64,000 nt of DNA, taken from positions 1 through 64,000 of the forward strand of contig JAZUMF010000023.1 of assembly GCA_045603485.1 (NCBI GenBank). Reading direction: 5' to 3'. Position numbers and translations under genes: made by a program. The stretch is from RGIG5952 sp045603485 (GTDB lineage: Bacteria > Verrucomicrobiota > Kiritimatiellia > RFP12 > JAAYLN01). This document shows positions 26,558-38,518 of this stretch, in pieces (within the stretch, counting starts at the first letter, position 1; every line of letters begins with the position of its first letter). The notes under the pieces are model-generated. The model ran no database searches and was not told where the DNA came from. It saw only the letters and a list, made by a program, of their open reading frames with translations.

Positions 26558-27304
26558 TTACAATGTAAGCCCGCCGTCTACCGTTATGTCAATTCCTGTG
26601 ATGTAACTGCCAGCATCTGAGGCGAGTAGGAGGGCTACTCCCGTGCAGTCTTCCGTCGTCCCGAATCGACCGATGGGAATTTGCGACTTCAGTTTGTCGC
26701 GAAACTCCTGATTTGCCAGAACCTTCACATTGCGGTCTGTTTCAATTACTCCAGGGGAGATTGTGTTTACGGTTACGCCGCAGGCGGCATATTCTTTTGC
26801 TGCGGTCAGTGCCAATGCACGGCAGGCAGCCTTGGTCGATGCGTAAATTGCCAATCGCGGAGCGGGGTGGGCTTGATTTACGCTGCCGATTATAACTATT
26901 CTTCCCCAATTCCGTTTTGCCATTTCGGAAGCGAAGGCTTTTATCAATTTGAAGGATGAGCGTATGTTGGTGTTGACCATTTGCTCAAACTCTCCGTCAT
27001 TGAAGTCTTCAATGTGGCCATAGTATTGGATTGAGGCGTTCAAAAAGGCTATATCAACATTTTTTGCCCCTTTTATCAGGGCTTCTACGCCGTCATTATG
27101 GCTGATGTCGGCGTAGATTACTTCGTGATTTATCCCCAATTGACTTGCTTCATTCAGGGTTTGGCGCATAGCTTCGCTTTCGCGTACTCCATGGAAGTAG
27201 AGCTTTGCCCCCGCTTTTCCTAATGCAAGGGCAATTGCTTTGCCGATACCGCGCGACGAGCCTGTGACAAGAGCGGTATGTCCTTCAAGGTTGAAAGGTT
27301 TCAT
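26558..27304 (-). CDS. Short-chain dehydrogenase/reductase
   Basis: A 248-residue classical SDR. The cofactor motif is TGSSRGIG near residue 15, the NAG-like motif is NASIQ, the catalytic Ser lies in IIGSVNQ, and the catalytic pair is YASTK. The ending YITGIDITVDGG is standard for the family. The substrate is probably a sugar acid or 2-keto-3-deoxy sugar given the RraA-like and GH10 genes upstream in the same operon, but this is inference. Start set at ATG 27304; a TTG at 27322 would add six residues. It follows the RraA-like gene by 18 bases. Confidence 0.88.
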   Translation of the reverse strand: MKPFNLEGHTALVTGSSRGIGKAIALALGKAGAKLYFHGVRESEAMRQTLNEASQLGINHEVIYADISHNDGVEALIKGAKNVDIAFLNASIQYYGHIEDFNDGEFEQMVNTNIRSSFKLIKAFASEMAKRNWGRIVIIGSVNQAHPAPRLAIYASTKAACRALALTAAKEYAACGVTVNTISPGVIETDRNVKVLANQEFRDKLKSQIPIGRFGTTEDCTGVALLLASDAGSYITGIDITVDGGLTL

Positions 27305-27322
27305 ATTTGCACCGTTATCCAA

Positions 27323-28078
27323 TCAGAAATAGCCGCCTTTTGCGATGATTTCGGAGATTGTATCACCTTGATGAACCCATGAGAATATATCGATTTCGTT
27401 TTTTTCGATTCCTTCTGCGCGGAGGAGCACTTCGTATGCGATTTCACGGGGAATGCAGAGAACGCCGTCGATATCTCCAAAGATTATGTCGCCAGGGCGA
27501 ACGGTGACTTTGCCGATGCGAATCGGTACCTGGTAGTGTGTTATCATACATCTGCCTAATGAGCCATTTGATGTACGGTACTTATAGAAGATTGGGAAGT
27601 TCTGTTCGAGGATTTGTTTTGTATCTCTGATGCCGCCCGATATAACAGCACCGCGAATGCCTTTTGTCTTTGCGGTGGCGGTCATGACTCCACCCCAAAG
27701 TGACGCTTCCGTGTCTTCGGAGGTATCCCACACGACAACGCCTTCGGGCTTGAAATCGTCGAGCATTTGCGCGCGGAAGGTCATTTCACCTTCAATCATT
27801 ACATTTGGTGCGGATTTGACGGTGAAGGCTTCTCCGCAAACGGTCATTTCATCGCGAAGCGGCATGATTTCAGATGGAAGATTCTGATTGAGGAGGCAAT
27901 ATTCCCGCATAACATCATTGATGCAGCCTGTGTAGAGCTTTTCGTAGCGGCTGCACAATTCAGCTACGGGTATCGGAAATTCGTTGGTCGGTATGTGCTG
28001 GCGAACTTTGATAAGCTTGTCGAGCTTCATCAGTCCTGCTTCCTGCGCCTTTTGGCGCATATCCGCTAAAGATGGCAT
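27323..28078 (-). CDS. RraA-like (HMG/CHA aldolase-type) protein
   Basis: A 251-residue protein of the RraA superfamily. The segment GGVMTATAKTKGIRGAVISG, followed by GGIRDT, holds the conserved Gly and the Arg-Asp pair that bind pyruvate and Mg2+ in 4-hydroxy-4-methyl-2-oxoglutarate and 4-carboxy-4-hydroxy-2-oxoadipate aldolases; VRPGDIIFGDIDGVLCIP is the second signature. True RraA proteins are about 160 residues, so this longer form is more likely a metabolic aldolase or lyase. AAGGAAA precedes the start. Middle gene of a GH10-RraA-SDR operon. Confidence 0.82.
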   Translation of the reverse strand: MPSLADMRQKAQEAGLMKLDKLIKVRQHIPTNEFPIPVAELCSRYEKLYTGCINDVMREYCLLNQNLPSEIMPLRDEMTVCGEAFTVKSAPNVMIEGEMTFRAQMLDDFKPEGVVVWDTSEDTEASLWGGVMTATAKTKGIRGAVISGGIRDTKQILEQNFPIFYKYRTSNGSLGRCMITHYQVPIRIGKVTVRPGDIIFGDIDGVLCIPREIAYEVLLRAEGIEKNEIDIFSWVHQGDTISEIIAKGGYF

Positions 28079-28100
28079 GTGTGTTTCCTTTTTTTGTGTA

Positions 28101-29567
28101 TTAGTGAATGTCGCGTTCTGTTTGTACGGCTTTTCCTGAAGCGTCCGTCCACGAAAAACGGTAGCGGCCGCGGAAACCTCTAAAGCTTATGGCTCCGTTG
28201 TCATCAGCGGTAAGCTCAAGATTCGTCCGCCATTCTTTGTTGATGAGGTCGTTGAGGGCAAAGTAGCTTTGCTTTGGTGTCATGTCACGATGGAAGAGGC
28301 CAGAGTATGACGGCTCTCCAGGTGCGCCGCATCCGTCAACGACATTCCACCATGTAATGCCCATCATTTCAGGGGTTGAGAACCACAAGCGGTAGAGGTT
28401 TCGTGTAATTACAGCCTGAATGGCTTCACCGCTTTCATCAAGTTGCGGAGCGGTTATCGTGATTTCAGAGAGGTGCGTCGGCATACCTGGGACGCGGATG
28501 TTATCCATAATGGCGCGAAACTCGGCAGGAGTGTATGTATCGGCTCCGTCTGCGAGCTTTTGACACTGTGATGGATTAAAGAGGTGGCGCTGCAATCCCA
28601 TGATGTCAATTTTGTCACCTCTCGCAAGCATGTTTTCAACTTGTTCCTTGTATGGCTTTTGAAGGAAAAAGTCATTGATATTGAGCTTTGCCGTCGACGG
28701 CATATATTTCATTGCCGTTTGGAAGGCCTTGTGGCAATAGTCGGCCTGCATGAAGGTGCTTGCGTAACTGCCGCAACTGCGTGTTACTTCAAGTGACGGG
28801 TCTAACGCGCCGGAGGCAAAGTCGTGCGCACTTTCATTACAGACATCCCAACTGTGGAATCTGTTCCCGTAACGCTCGGCTATTTCCCGTATGCGCTTTT
28901 CGTCAAGTTGTCCCAGCAACCTGATGAAGTCTTTTGGCAGTCGGGTTGCAAGCTCAGAGAGCGGTTGCTTTAAGACAGAGCGCGGTGAACGGTCGTCTGT
29001 AAGCATTTCCGCCAATATCTCATGGGGAACTTTTGACATTAACCAGGTCGGGTAGTGCCAGGTATGATTTGACCATATCAGGGGATGTCCGTGACGGCGT
29101 ATTCCTTTCTCTTCTGCAAAGGCCACGCATGGCTCAACGGGTGGCCTGCGCCAATGTGGCTGATACTCGGGATTGGGGCAGTTGTTCCACCATTCTTCGC
29201 TATCTTCGGGAGCGGGGTCGAAGCGAAGCATTCCTTCTTTTGGCTCATAGCTTGCCCAATAAAAGGCGATAGTTGCAGAGTTGAATATCGCGCCGTTGTC
29301 TTTGTCGAAACCGTAAAGGCTCTTATAACGGTCATTGCGTTCGCATGAACCCAATTGATTGAAATTGAAGAGGTGTGCGCCAAAGACGAACTCATGGGTC
29401 AGTTGCTCCACTTTTATCTTTGCGCCTTCGGGCGCGCCGATGGCGATATTCGCATCGGTTTTGCGATATTTTTCAATATCGGCATCGATGCGAGCCTGTT
29501 CTTCATTATTCCAAAATTTCCAGTAGCCTTCAGATAGGCACTTGCACTGATCTTCGTAGTTCATCAT
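28101..29567 (-). CDS. GH10 family glycoside hydrolase (xylanase-like)
   Basis: A 488-residue protein whose barrel contains FHSWDVCNES (acid/base Glu of GH10, normally WDVVNE) and PTHLSEITI (nucleophile Glu, normally TELDI). RRHGHPLIWSNHTWHYPTWL matches the GH10 segment that lines the active site. No signal peptide is seen; a cytoplasmic GH10 would act on imported xylo-oligosaccharides or another beta-glycan. Start is placed at ATG 29567, where the next ATG follows directly; upstream sequence lacks a clear Shine-Dalgarno in any choice. The RraA-like gene follows 22 bases downstream. Confidence 0.85.
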   Translation of the reverse strand: MMNYEDQCKCLSEGYWKFWNNEEQARIDADIEKYRKTDANIAIGAPEGAKIKVEQLTHEFVFGAHLFNFNQLGSCERNDRYKSLYGFDKDNGAIFNSATIAFYWASYEPKEGMLRFDPAPEDSEEWWNNCPNPEYQPHWRRPPVEPCVAFAEEKGIRRHGHPLIWSNHTWHYPTWLMSKVPHEILAEMLTDDRSPRSVLKQPLSELATRLPKDFIRLLGQLDEKRIREIAERYGNRFHSWDVCNESAHDFASGALDPSLEVTRSCGSYASTFMQADYCHKAFQTAMKYMPSTAKLNINDFFLQKPYKEQVENMLARGDKIDIMGLQRHLFNPSQCQKLADGADTYTPAEFRAIMDNIRVPGMPTHLSEITITAPQLDESGEAIQAVITRNLYRLWFSTPEMMGITWWNVVDGCGAPGEPSYSGLFHRDMTPKQSYFALNDLINKEWRTNLELTADDNGAISFRGFRGRYRFSWTDASGKAVQTERDIH

Positions 29568-29675
29568 AATTTGAGTCTGTAAGTGTTTAAGTTTGACTGA
29601 TGTTTGGACCATCAACTTAATTTTACTTCAATTTACGGGAAAGTGCAATTGCGGCGTATAAGGTTTATGTAAATG

Positions 29676-29704
29676 TTGCTTTTATGACCTTTTTTTATTA
29701 AAAT
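29676..29704 (+). promoter_or_regulatory. Putative promoter of cysK-yggU
   Basis: TTGCTT (29676-29681), a 17-bp spacer and TAAAAT (29699-29704), followed by GGAG (29721) and the cysK ATG at 29730. Confidence 0.4.
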
Positions 29705-29729
29705 TTCGTTATTCGATTTTGGAGTTTTT

Positions 29730-30656
29730 ATGGCAGATATCAGTCCTTCTATTCTTGATACTATTGGCGGCACGCCGCTTGTTTTGATTTCGGATAAGCT
29801 TAATAAGGGCGGTGCCCGTATTTTGGCAAAGGTTGAGTTTTTTAATCCCGGCGGCAGTGCCAAGGATCGCGTTGCTCTTGCGATGATTGAAGCTGCCGAA
29901 GCTGACGGGCGTTTGCGGCCGGGCATGACAATTATCGAGCCTACAAGCGGTAATACAGGTATCGGGCTTGCTGTTGTCTGTGCGGTGAAGGGATATCACC
30001 TGATTTTGACTATGCCTGACACGATGAGTGTTGAGCGTCGCCGTTTGGCTGAGGCATACGGTGTGGAGGTGGTTCTTACTCCAGGCGCGGAGGGAATGAA
30101 CGGGGCTATCGCAAAGGCTGAGGATCTGCGCAAAAGTACAGGCGGCGTTATTTTGCAGCAATTTGAAAATCCTGCAAATCCGCTTGCCCACGAATTAACG
30201 ACTGGGCCCGAGATTTGGAATGCCGTCGACGGCGAGATAGATGCCTTTGTCGCGGGCGTAGGAACAGGCGGTACTTTGACGGGTGTGGCGAGATTTTTGA
30301 AAAAACATAAGCCCGATATCGAGATTGTCGCAGTTGAGCCTGATGTTTCGCAGGTTCTTGCAGGTGGAGCTCCGTCTCCTCATAAGCTCCAGGGAATAGG
30401 TGCAAACTTTATCCCTGCGACGACCGATGTTTCATTGATTTCGGAGATTATTCCCGTTTCGGCAGAGGATGCAGGTAATATCGCGAGACTAACGGCTCGC
30501 CAAGAGGGGATGCTTGTCGGTATTTCATCGGGCGCAGCCCTTTATGCTGCTCTTATGCTGTCAGAGCGTCCAGAGTATGCAGGAAAGACAATCGTTGTTT
30601 TGCTTCCCGATACCGGCGAGCGTTATCTTTCCACTTGGCTCTTTAACGGGGAATAA
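29730..30656 (+). CDS. cysK: Cysteine synthase (O-acetylserine sulfhydrylase)
   Basis: A 308-residue PLP enzyme that makes cysteine from O-acetylserine and sulfide. NPGGSAKDR contains the PLP lysine (K45), TSGNTGIGLA binds substrate, GVGTGGTLTG binds the PLP phosphate, and SSGAAL completes the site. GGAG lies five bases before the ATG. Length is normal. yggU starts six bases after the stop and is probably cotranscribed. Confidence 0.95.
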   Translation: MADISPSILDTIGGTPLVLISDKLNKGGARILAKVEFFNPGGSAKDRVALAMIEAAEADGRLRPGMTIIEPTSGNTGIGLAVVCAVKGYHLILTMPDTMSVERRRLAEAYGVEVVLTPGAEGMNGAIAKAEDLRKSTGGVILQQFENPANPLAHELTTGPEIWNAVDGEIDAFVAGVGTGGTLTGVARFLKKHKPDIEIVAVEPDVSQVLAGGAPSPHKLQGIGANFIPATTDVSLISEIIPVSAEDAGNIARLTARQEGMLVGISSGAALYAALMLSERPEYAGKTIVVLLPDTGERYLSTWLFNGE

Positions 30657-30662
30657 TGCTTT

Positions 30663-30953
30663 ATGGCGTGGTTTACGGAATCAGGCGAGGGTATCATTAT
30701 TCAGGTCAGGGCACAGCCTCGTTCGTCAAAAGCGGGTGTCGACGGCCTTTGGGGTGATGATGCCGTTAAGGTCAAAATCCGCTCGGCACCTGTTGACGGC
30801 AAGGCAAACAAGGAGCTTGTTGAAACTCTTGCGGACGCCTTTGGCATCTCAAAGTCTGCTGTTGTCTTTAAGTCAGGCGAGACTTCGAAGACGAAGCGCA
30901 TTCTTCTTTCGGGTGTTTCGACTGCGAAGGCAAAGTCAGTTATTGAAGGGTAG
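30663..30953 (+). CDS. YggU-family protein (DUF167/UPF0235)
   Basis: A 96-residue protein. VRAQPRSSKAGVDG and VKIRSAPVDGKANKELVETLA are the conserved blocks of DUF167, and SGETSKTKRILLSG the third. Function is unknown in the family. It follows cysK closely and overlaps the 3' end of the convergent pseudogene by 14 bases. Confidence 0.9.
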   Translation: MAWFTESGEGIIIQVRAQPRSSKAGVDGLWGDDAVKVKIRSAPVDGKANKELVETLADAFGISKSAVVFKSGETSKTKRILLSGVSTAKAKSVIEG

Positions 30954-31468
30954 CCATTATTTCTATCGCTTCGGCAACATACGCCAGGGGCAAATGTAGC
31001 TTTTCCCATTGAACCGCTTTTGCGTTTTCGCTGTACCGTTTATATGCGGCGGCTGCGATTTCGGCGTTTTTTGAGGTTACGGCGATTAGCGTTCCGTAGA
31101 CGGAATTGCCGAGGATTTTGTGTTCCTGAACGCGCGCGGGAACTATTTCATTTGTCCAATATGATAGCTGCTCAAGCGCGAGGCTGATATTTTGCGCAAT
31201 TGATGTGCTGCAATCGCGGTGGAGCTTTAAAAGCGGAGTCCAGTCTGTCGAAAAATCATCGCTATGGGTAAAGTTTTTCATATCATTGACCATCATCAAT
31301 GATGTGATGCCGTTCATATAAAGGCCTTGCCTGTAGAAGTCTGCATTCTTCGCCAGATGGGTATCGTATCTCTGCGCCATCCGCCACATAGTCCAAAATG
31401 TGGCCGTAGGGCATACGCAGAAATTTGCTCCATACGATATCGGACATCCTTTGAATCGTCGGATTCAT
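30940..31468 (-). pseudogene. Frameshifted, internally deleted glycosidase-like gene
   Basis: Two overlapping minus-strand frames appear to be pieces of one gene. The first begins at 31468, seven bases after the GH39-like stop, and reads PYGHILDYVADG then RYPSGEEC before turning to nonsense. The second frame takes over near 31350 and reads NADFYRQGLYMNGI to a TAA at 30940. The junction falls at GAAGAATGC, and a short segment seems lost there. Pieces like HILDY, PxxEEC and FxxGLYMxG recall (alpha/alpha)-barrel glycosidases, but I cannot name the family firmly. Combined length is only about 200 residues. A sequencing error is an alternative to true decay. Confidence 0.6.
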
Positions 31469-31475
31469 TGTGTGA

Positions 31476-32813
31476 TTAGAGGCTGACGGTGATGAAAAAT
31501 GCCGCCGAAGTCCGAGATGTCTTTGTCAGAGTCAGACGGCCGTCGTGCCAGATGAACGGTACCGGCGCGAGATCGTGATTGGCATCAAGAATGCGGACAT
31601 CAATATGTGTATTTTCGGGGACACCTTTCAAATCAACCTCAAGTGTTTCATCGTCGGAGCGGTAGTTGGATAGAATCAGATAGCCTTTTTTGCGGTCGCT
31701 TGAGAGTCCTGCTATCGTATATGTCTTACCAAGTTTTGATGGTGATTCTACCATGTCGACCGCTTTTGCAACAAAATCGCCAAAGAGCTTCATTGAGTAA
31801 TAGCATTTGTTGCGGGCAAAGTCTGAATTGTAGTAGCCGTATGCAAGGCTGGATGGTGATGCGCCGTAATAACAGCCGATATCCAATGGAGTTTTTTGCC
31901 AGCCGGAAAGGACTGCAAGGTTAAAGACCGCAGAGTCGATGTTACCCATTCCAATATCGGTATTGTATGCCAATTGTCGAATATTGGGCGCATTCCATTG
32001 CGCATCCGAAATGCCGTAGCCATGGGGAAAATAGTGCCATTCGTTAATAACCAATTTGGTGTCCTTATACCCGTATGCGTCAAGGAAATCCCGCATTGCC
32101 TTTGGCTGCTCAATCAGAAAGTCAGGATCGGCGGTGTAGCAGTGCCATGAGATAAAGTCGGGCCTGACGCCCAGCTTGTCGCATTCGGCAAAGAGCAGCT
32201 TGAAGTAATCTTCCTTAGGTCCGCAAAGGGCAGGGCCGCCAATTTGCAGGTTGGGGAATTCATCTTTAAGTCGTTTAAGAACAATGGCGAACAATTTGGC
32301 AAACTCTTCTGCTGTGCCAAGCCACATCGCCTCGCCGAGATCGGGCTCATTCCAAATCTCCCAATGGGTGATGTCGTATGTAAAGCCGTTTGCCCAGCCC
32401 TTGGTGTAATGGCGGACTATTGCCGCGAGAACCTCGGCATATTTTTCAAAATCGTCAGGCACGACAGTATTGTAATGCTTGTTTCCAGTATGCTCGATGC
32501 TCGTTCCAAGGCGGTAAAAGACCTTGGAGCCGGAATCTATACATTTTTTTATGATGTCGTCAGTAGGCGTGAAGAAGTAGTTTTTGGGGTCGGTGGGGTC
32601 AAGGTGCATTAACGGGAAGATAAAGTGCGTGTCAATAATCCGTTGCCCGGTAATCCAAAGTGCCCAGTCGTGAGTTCGGGAAAAAGTAAAGCCCAAGTCG
32701 TTATAATCACGGGCAAATGCGCCGCCGTTGAATGGAATCGTGGAATTTGAGCCATGATGGTCGGGATTTATTTTCCCGATTGTTTTTGTAAAATCAATCG
32801 AGGGAATCAGCAT
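31476..32813 (-). CDS. GH39-like glycoside hydrolase
   Basis: A 445-residue TIM-barrel enzyme with a C-terminal beta domain. THWEIWNEPD contains the acid/base Glu and LVINEWHYFP the nucleophile Glu in the positions expected for GH39 and related clan A families. SRTHDWALW and FYRLGTSIEHTG line the site. GH39 includes beta-xylosidases and alpha-L-iduronidases; the substrate here is unassigned. No signal peptide. AAAGGAAA precedes the start. It lies 19 bases downstream of the Ser/Thr kinase gene and is likely in the same transcript. Confidence 0.82.
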   Translation of the reverse strand: MLIPSIDFTKTIGKINPDHHGSNSTIPFNGGAFARDYNDLGFTFSRTHDWALWITGQRIIDTHFIFPLMHLDPTDPKNYFFTPTDDIIKKCIDSGSKVFYRLGTSIEHTGNKHYNTVVPDDFEKYAEVLAAIVRHYTKGWANGFTYDITHWEIWNEPDLGEAMWLGTAEEFAKLFAIVLKRLKDEFPNLQIGGPALCGPKEDYFKLLFAECDKLGVRPDFISWHCYTADPDFLIEQPKAMRDFLDAYGYKDTKLVINEWHYFPHGYGISDAQWNAPNIRQLAYNTDIGMGNIDSAVFNLAVLSGWQKTPLDIGCYYGASPSSLAYGYYNSDFARNKCYYSMKLFGDFVAKAVDMVESPSKLGKTYTIAGLSSDRKKGYLILSNYRSDDETLEVDLKGVPENTHIDVRILDANHDLAPVPFIWHDGRLTLTKTSRTSAAFFITVSL

Positions 32814-32832
32814 CGGATAATTTCCTTTCGTC

Positions 32833-35175
32833 TTAAGGTGTGCCGGTAAGCTTGATGAGCTCGTTGTTTACGGCTTTTGCCGCTTCAATATTGTTTTCCT
32901 TGGTAAATTTGGAGAGAAGAGTCTGCATTGTCGCAACCGTTTTCTTTTGTGCCGCGGCGAGAGCGTCGTCTCTCTCCTTTTGATATTGAACAGTCAAGTC
33001 GATATGCTTTTTTTGAAGCTCGACGAGTTTTTCCTGCGAAGGGTCGGCGAGAACCCAATCGCGATTTGCCTCAAAGCGTTCAAGCTCGTCTTCGGCTGCG
33101 CTATAGCTTGCAAAGTCTCCTGCCTTGCGTCTCTCATCTGACATTTTTTTCAAATCGGCAATGTAAAGCTCGGGCCAATCGGCTACCTTCTTTTCGTAGG
33201 TGCTTTCAATTTTTTTGATGTCTTCGTTGTATTTGGCGACAAGCTCAGTCAAGACCGGCGGCTCTTGAGTCGTCAGCTCTGTTTTGGAACTGCCACCGAC
33301 GGACTTATCCTTAGGCTGGTGCATCTTTTCAATCGTAGCGACGGGGCAGTCGAGCTTTGCCGCATATCGTAAAAGGATTTTGCCTAGAGAGCTGTCCTTC
33401 ATGAGAAAAAGCTTTTGGGCAGGGGTGTATAGCGTTGCTGCGAATGCCGATGGCTGCGGCGAAAACTTTAGAATAAAGGGGAACGAGGCTATGTAAAGTA
33501 TCGCAAGAACGGCTATTGCGACGATAGACCTGATGGTCGTTTTAATGTATCTACGAAAGACTATGCGTCTTTTCAGAGCCAAGAATTCCGGATTTTCGGG
33601 AGAGATGCCAGTAAGTATGTTATCGCAGATTTCAAGTGCCTGCTCAATATCACCAGCTCGGTAATTTTTAATCGCCCTTTTGAAGTCGCGGTGCAAAATC
33701 TGTCCTGGTATTTGGGTGTATTCCTCGGAATAGAATAACTGATTGCCTGAAATATGGCGATATTCCTCGATGAATTTTCTGGCGCGCTCAAAGTTTTCGG
33801 CTTTGATTTCCATCGGAATGAGTTCTTTAAGCTGTTCACGCCTTGCTATCTGCTTTTGCGCCTTTTCACCCATTGAATGGATTTCCTGAATCAGACTGCG
33901 ACCAGAGGGGCCTGCGGGCTCAAAGCCCGATGCCCGCGATGACAGGGCGATGGTCTTTTCATGCTCAAATGACTTAGCGGAAGCGTGCATTTTAGATACG
34001 AGAGACTTTATCGATTCGTAAACTCGTACATCGGCTCCGCAGTTGCCGCAATACTGAACGCCAACTGTATTTTCGGTTCCGCATTCAGGGCAGGGTTCAA
34101 CACCATCCCACCCGCATTCGGAGCAAAAACGGATAGACATCGGATTGACGGTATCGCACCATTTGCATCGCCATGTCGTTTTGGCGGGTGGCTGTTCTAC
34201 CCGCGTGCGGGCCTGTATTGCCTGCAATGCCTCTAAAAAAGCCGCCGCGGTCGACCAACGCTGCTCGCGGTCGGTCGCTAAAGCCTTAACCAAAGTCTCT
34301 CGAATAGAAACGGGAATATCCTGCTCTCTGAAGTAGCGCGGATTTTGCCCTGTAATGGCAAAGAAAAGGAGTCCGCCAAGCCCATATACATCAGCGCGTT
34401 CGTCGGAAGCCGACGCGTCTGATTCCTGTTCCGGCGCACCATAGCCAATCGACAGCAGTTTTTCACCGGGACTTGTCAATTTGCTTATCGATTCATCCGC
34501 TTTGCGGGCAAGTCCAAAGTCGACGACTTTCGGCTCGCCGTCTGAATCGAGGAGAATATTTGAGGGCTTGAGGTCTCTGTGGATTACACCACATGAATGG
34601 GCGTATGCAATAGCCTTTGCAATCTTGATTACGAGTTCAATCGCCTCGGTTAAAGCTAGCTGCCCGTTTTCGGCGACATAACCTTCAAGCGATAGAGGAG
34701 AATTGGGGATGTATCCGCTGGCATTAGCCATTTGGCGGCTGCCTGATGTGGCGTCGGGGCCGGCGACATATTCCATTACGATATACGGCCCCTCGCTGTC
34801 TTCGCCTAGGGCATATACATGGACGATATGGATATGGTTTAAGGCTGCAACGGCGTGTGCCTCATGGAGAAAACGCTTACGCAGGGCAGCGTCGCAGTTT
34901 GTAGAGGCGTTAAGTCTCTTAATGGCGACATAGCGTCCTAACCGCAAGTCTTTAGCGAGGTAGACAACTCCCATACCGCCACCGCCGACCTTGGCTTGAA
35001 TGGCGTAAAGAGTGTGTAAGTCGGCAGATACGGCTTCGGTTTTACCAGAAAACTGATTGTTGAGACCGTTGGCCTCAATTCTAACGGTACTGCCGTCAGT
35101 GTCGATTCTGACGGTGCCACCATCGGTTTCACTTGGTGTAACTACAATGCGTTTGGTTTTATCAATATTGTCCAT
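32833..35175 (-). CDS. Membrane-anchored Ser/Thr protein kinase with zinc ribbons
   Basis: A 780-residue protein. Residues about 57-325 form a complete Hanks kinase: GGGGMGVVY loop, VAIK (K86), HRDLKPSN (199-206), DFG (219-221). A double zinc ribbon follows with four CxxC pairs, from CKWC to CGNC, at about 342-385. A membrane helix (IVAIAVLAILYIASFPFIL) and a C-terminal coiled-coil-rich part with many Lys/Glu complete it. The N-terminus has two copies of a TVRI-type phrase. No Shine-Dalgarno is seen; an extended -10 TATAAT lies eight bases before the ATG, so the mRNA may be nearly leaderless. GH39-like gene follows. Confidence 0.92.
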   Translation of the reverse strand: MDNIDKTKRIVVTPSETDGGTVRIDTDGSTVRIEANGLNNQFSGKTEAVSADLHTLYAIQAKVGGGGMGVVYLAKDLRLGRYVAIKRLNASTNCDAALRKRFLHEAHAVAALNHIHIVHVYALGEDSEGPYIVMEYVAGPDATSGSRQMANASGYIPNSPLSLEGYVAENGQLALTEAIELVIKIAKAIAYAHSCGVIHRDLKPSNILLDSDGEPKVVDFGLARKADESISKLTSPGEKLLSIGYGAPEQESDASASDERADVYGLGGLLFFAITGQNPRYFREQDIPVSIRETLVKALATDREQRWSTAAAFLEALQAIQARTRVEQPPAKTTWRCKWCDTVNPMSIRFCSECGWDGVEPCPECGTENTVGVQYCGNCGADVRVYESIKSLVSKMHASAKSFEHEKTIALSSRASGFEPAGPSGRSLIQEIHSMGEKAQKQIARREQLKELIPMEIKAENFERARKFIEEYRHISGNQLFYSEEYTQIPGQILHRDFKRAIKNYRAGDIEQALEICDNILTGISPENPEFLALKRRIVFRRYIKTTIRSIVAIAVLAILYIASFPFILKFSPQPSAFAATLYTPAQKLFLMKDSSLGKILLRYAAKLDCPVATIEKMHQPKDKSVGGSSKTELTTQEPPVLTELVAKYNEDIKKIESTYEKKVADWPELYIADLKKMSDERRKAGDFASYSAAEDELERFEANRDWVLADPSQEKLVELQKKHIDLTVQYQKERDDALAAAQKKTVATMQTLLSKFTKENNIEAAKAVNNELIKLTGTP

Positions 35176-35183
35176 ATTGAGTA

Positions 35184-35192
35184 ATTATAGCA
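35184..35192 (-). promoter_or_regulatory. Extended -10 promoter of the kinase gene
   Basis: On the minus strand TGCTATAAT ends eight bases before the kinase ATG at 35175. A TTGAAT lies 20 bases further up, too far for a standard spacer. The predicted transcript start is within about two bases of the ATG. Confidence 0.5.
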
Positions 35193-35230
35193 TATTTCAG
35201 AATAAGGTTATTCAACCGTTCAAAAAAAAA

Positions 35231-35262
35231 CGCCCGCACTTTTTTGTGCGGGCGCATCGTTT
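35231..35262 (-). terminator. Rho-independent terminator of the GH2 gene
   Basis: Perfect 9-bp stem CGCCCGCAC/GTGCGGGCG (35231-35239 with 35246-35254), with runs of A on the left (T on the minus strand) and T on the right. It sits 12 bases past the GH2 stop codon and can act in both directions. Confidence 0.9.
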
Positions 35263-35266
35263 TTTT

Positions 35267-38428
<3,162 letters not shown>

Positions 38429-38434
38429 TTACTT

Positions 38435-38469
38435 CACCCTTGTCCCAGAAAGATTTCGGGATAAGGGTG
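38435..38469. promoter_or_regulatory. Inverted repeat between divergent genes, possible operator
   Basis: CACCCTTGTCCC (38435-38446) pairs with GGGATAAGGGTG (38458-38469), eleven of twelve Watson-Crick plus one G-T, across an 11-base loop. No T-run follows. Its place between the GH2 gene and the gene at 38519 fits a shared operator better than a terminator. Confidence 0.4.
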
Positions 38470-38503
38470 TTAGTATTCAATAATCCAATTTTAATTGAGT
38501 TCG

Positions 38504-38512
38504 TGGTATAAT
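38504..38512 (+). promoter_or_regulatory. Extended -10 promoter of the gene at 38519
   Basis: TGGTATAAT ends six bases before the ATG, so transcription would start at about the A of the start codon. No Shine-Dalgarno is present, which fits a leaderless mRNA. Confidence 0.5.
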
Positions 38513-38518
38513 TGAAGA

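Noticed and set aside
32833..35175. Kinase considered as a second pseudokinase
   Set aside because: VAIK, HRDLKPSN and DFG are all intact, so activity is expected.
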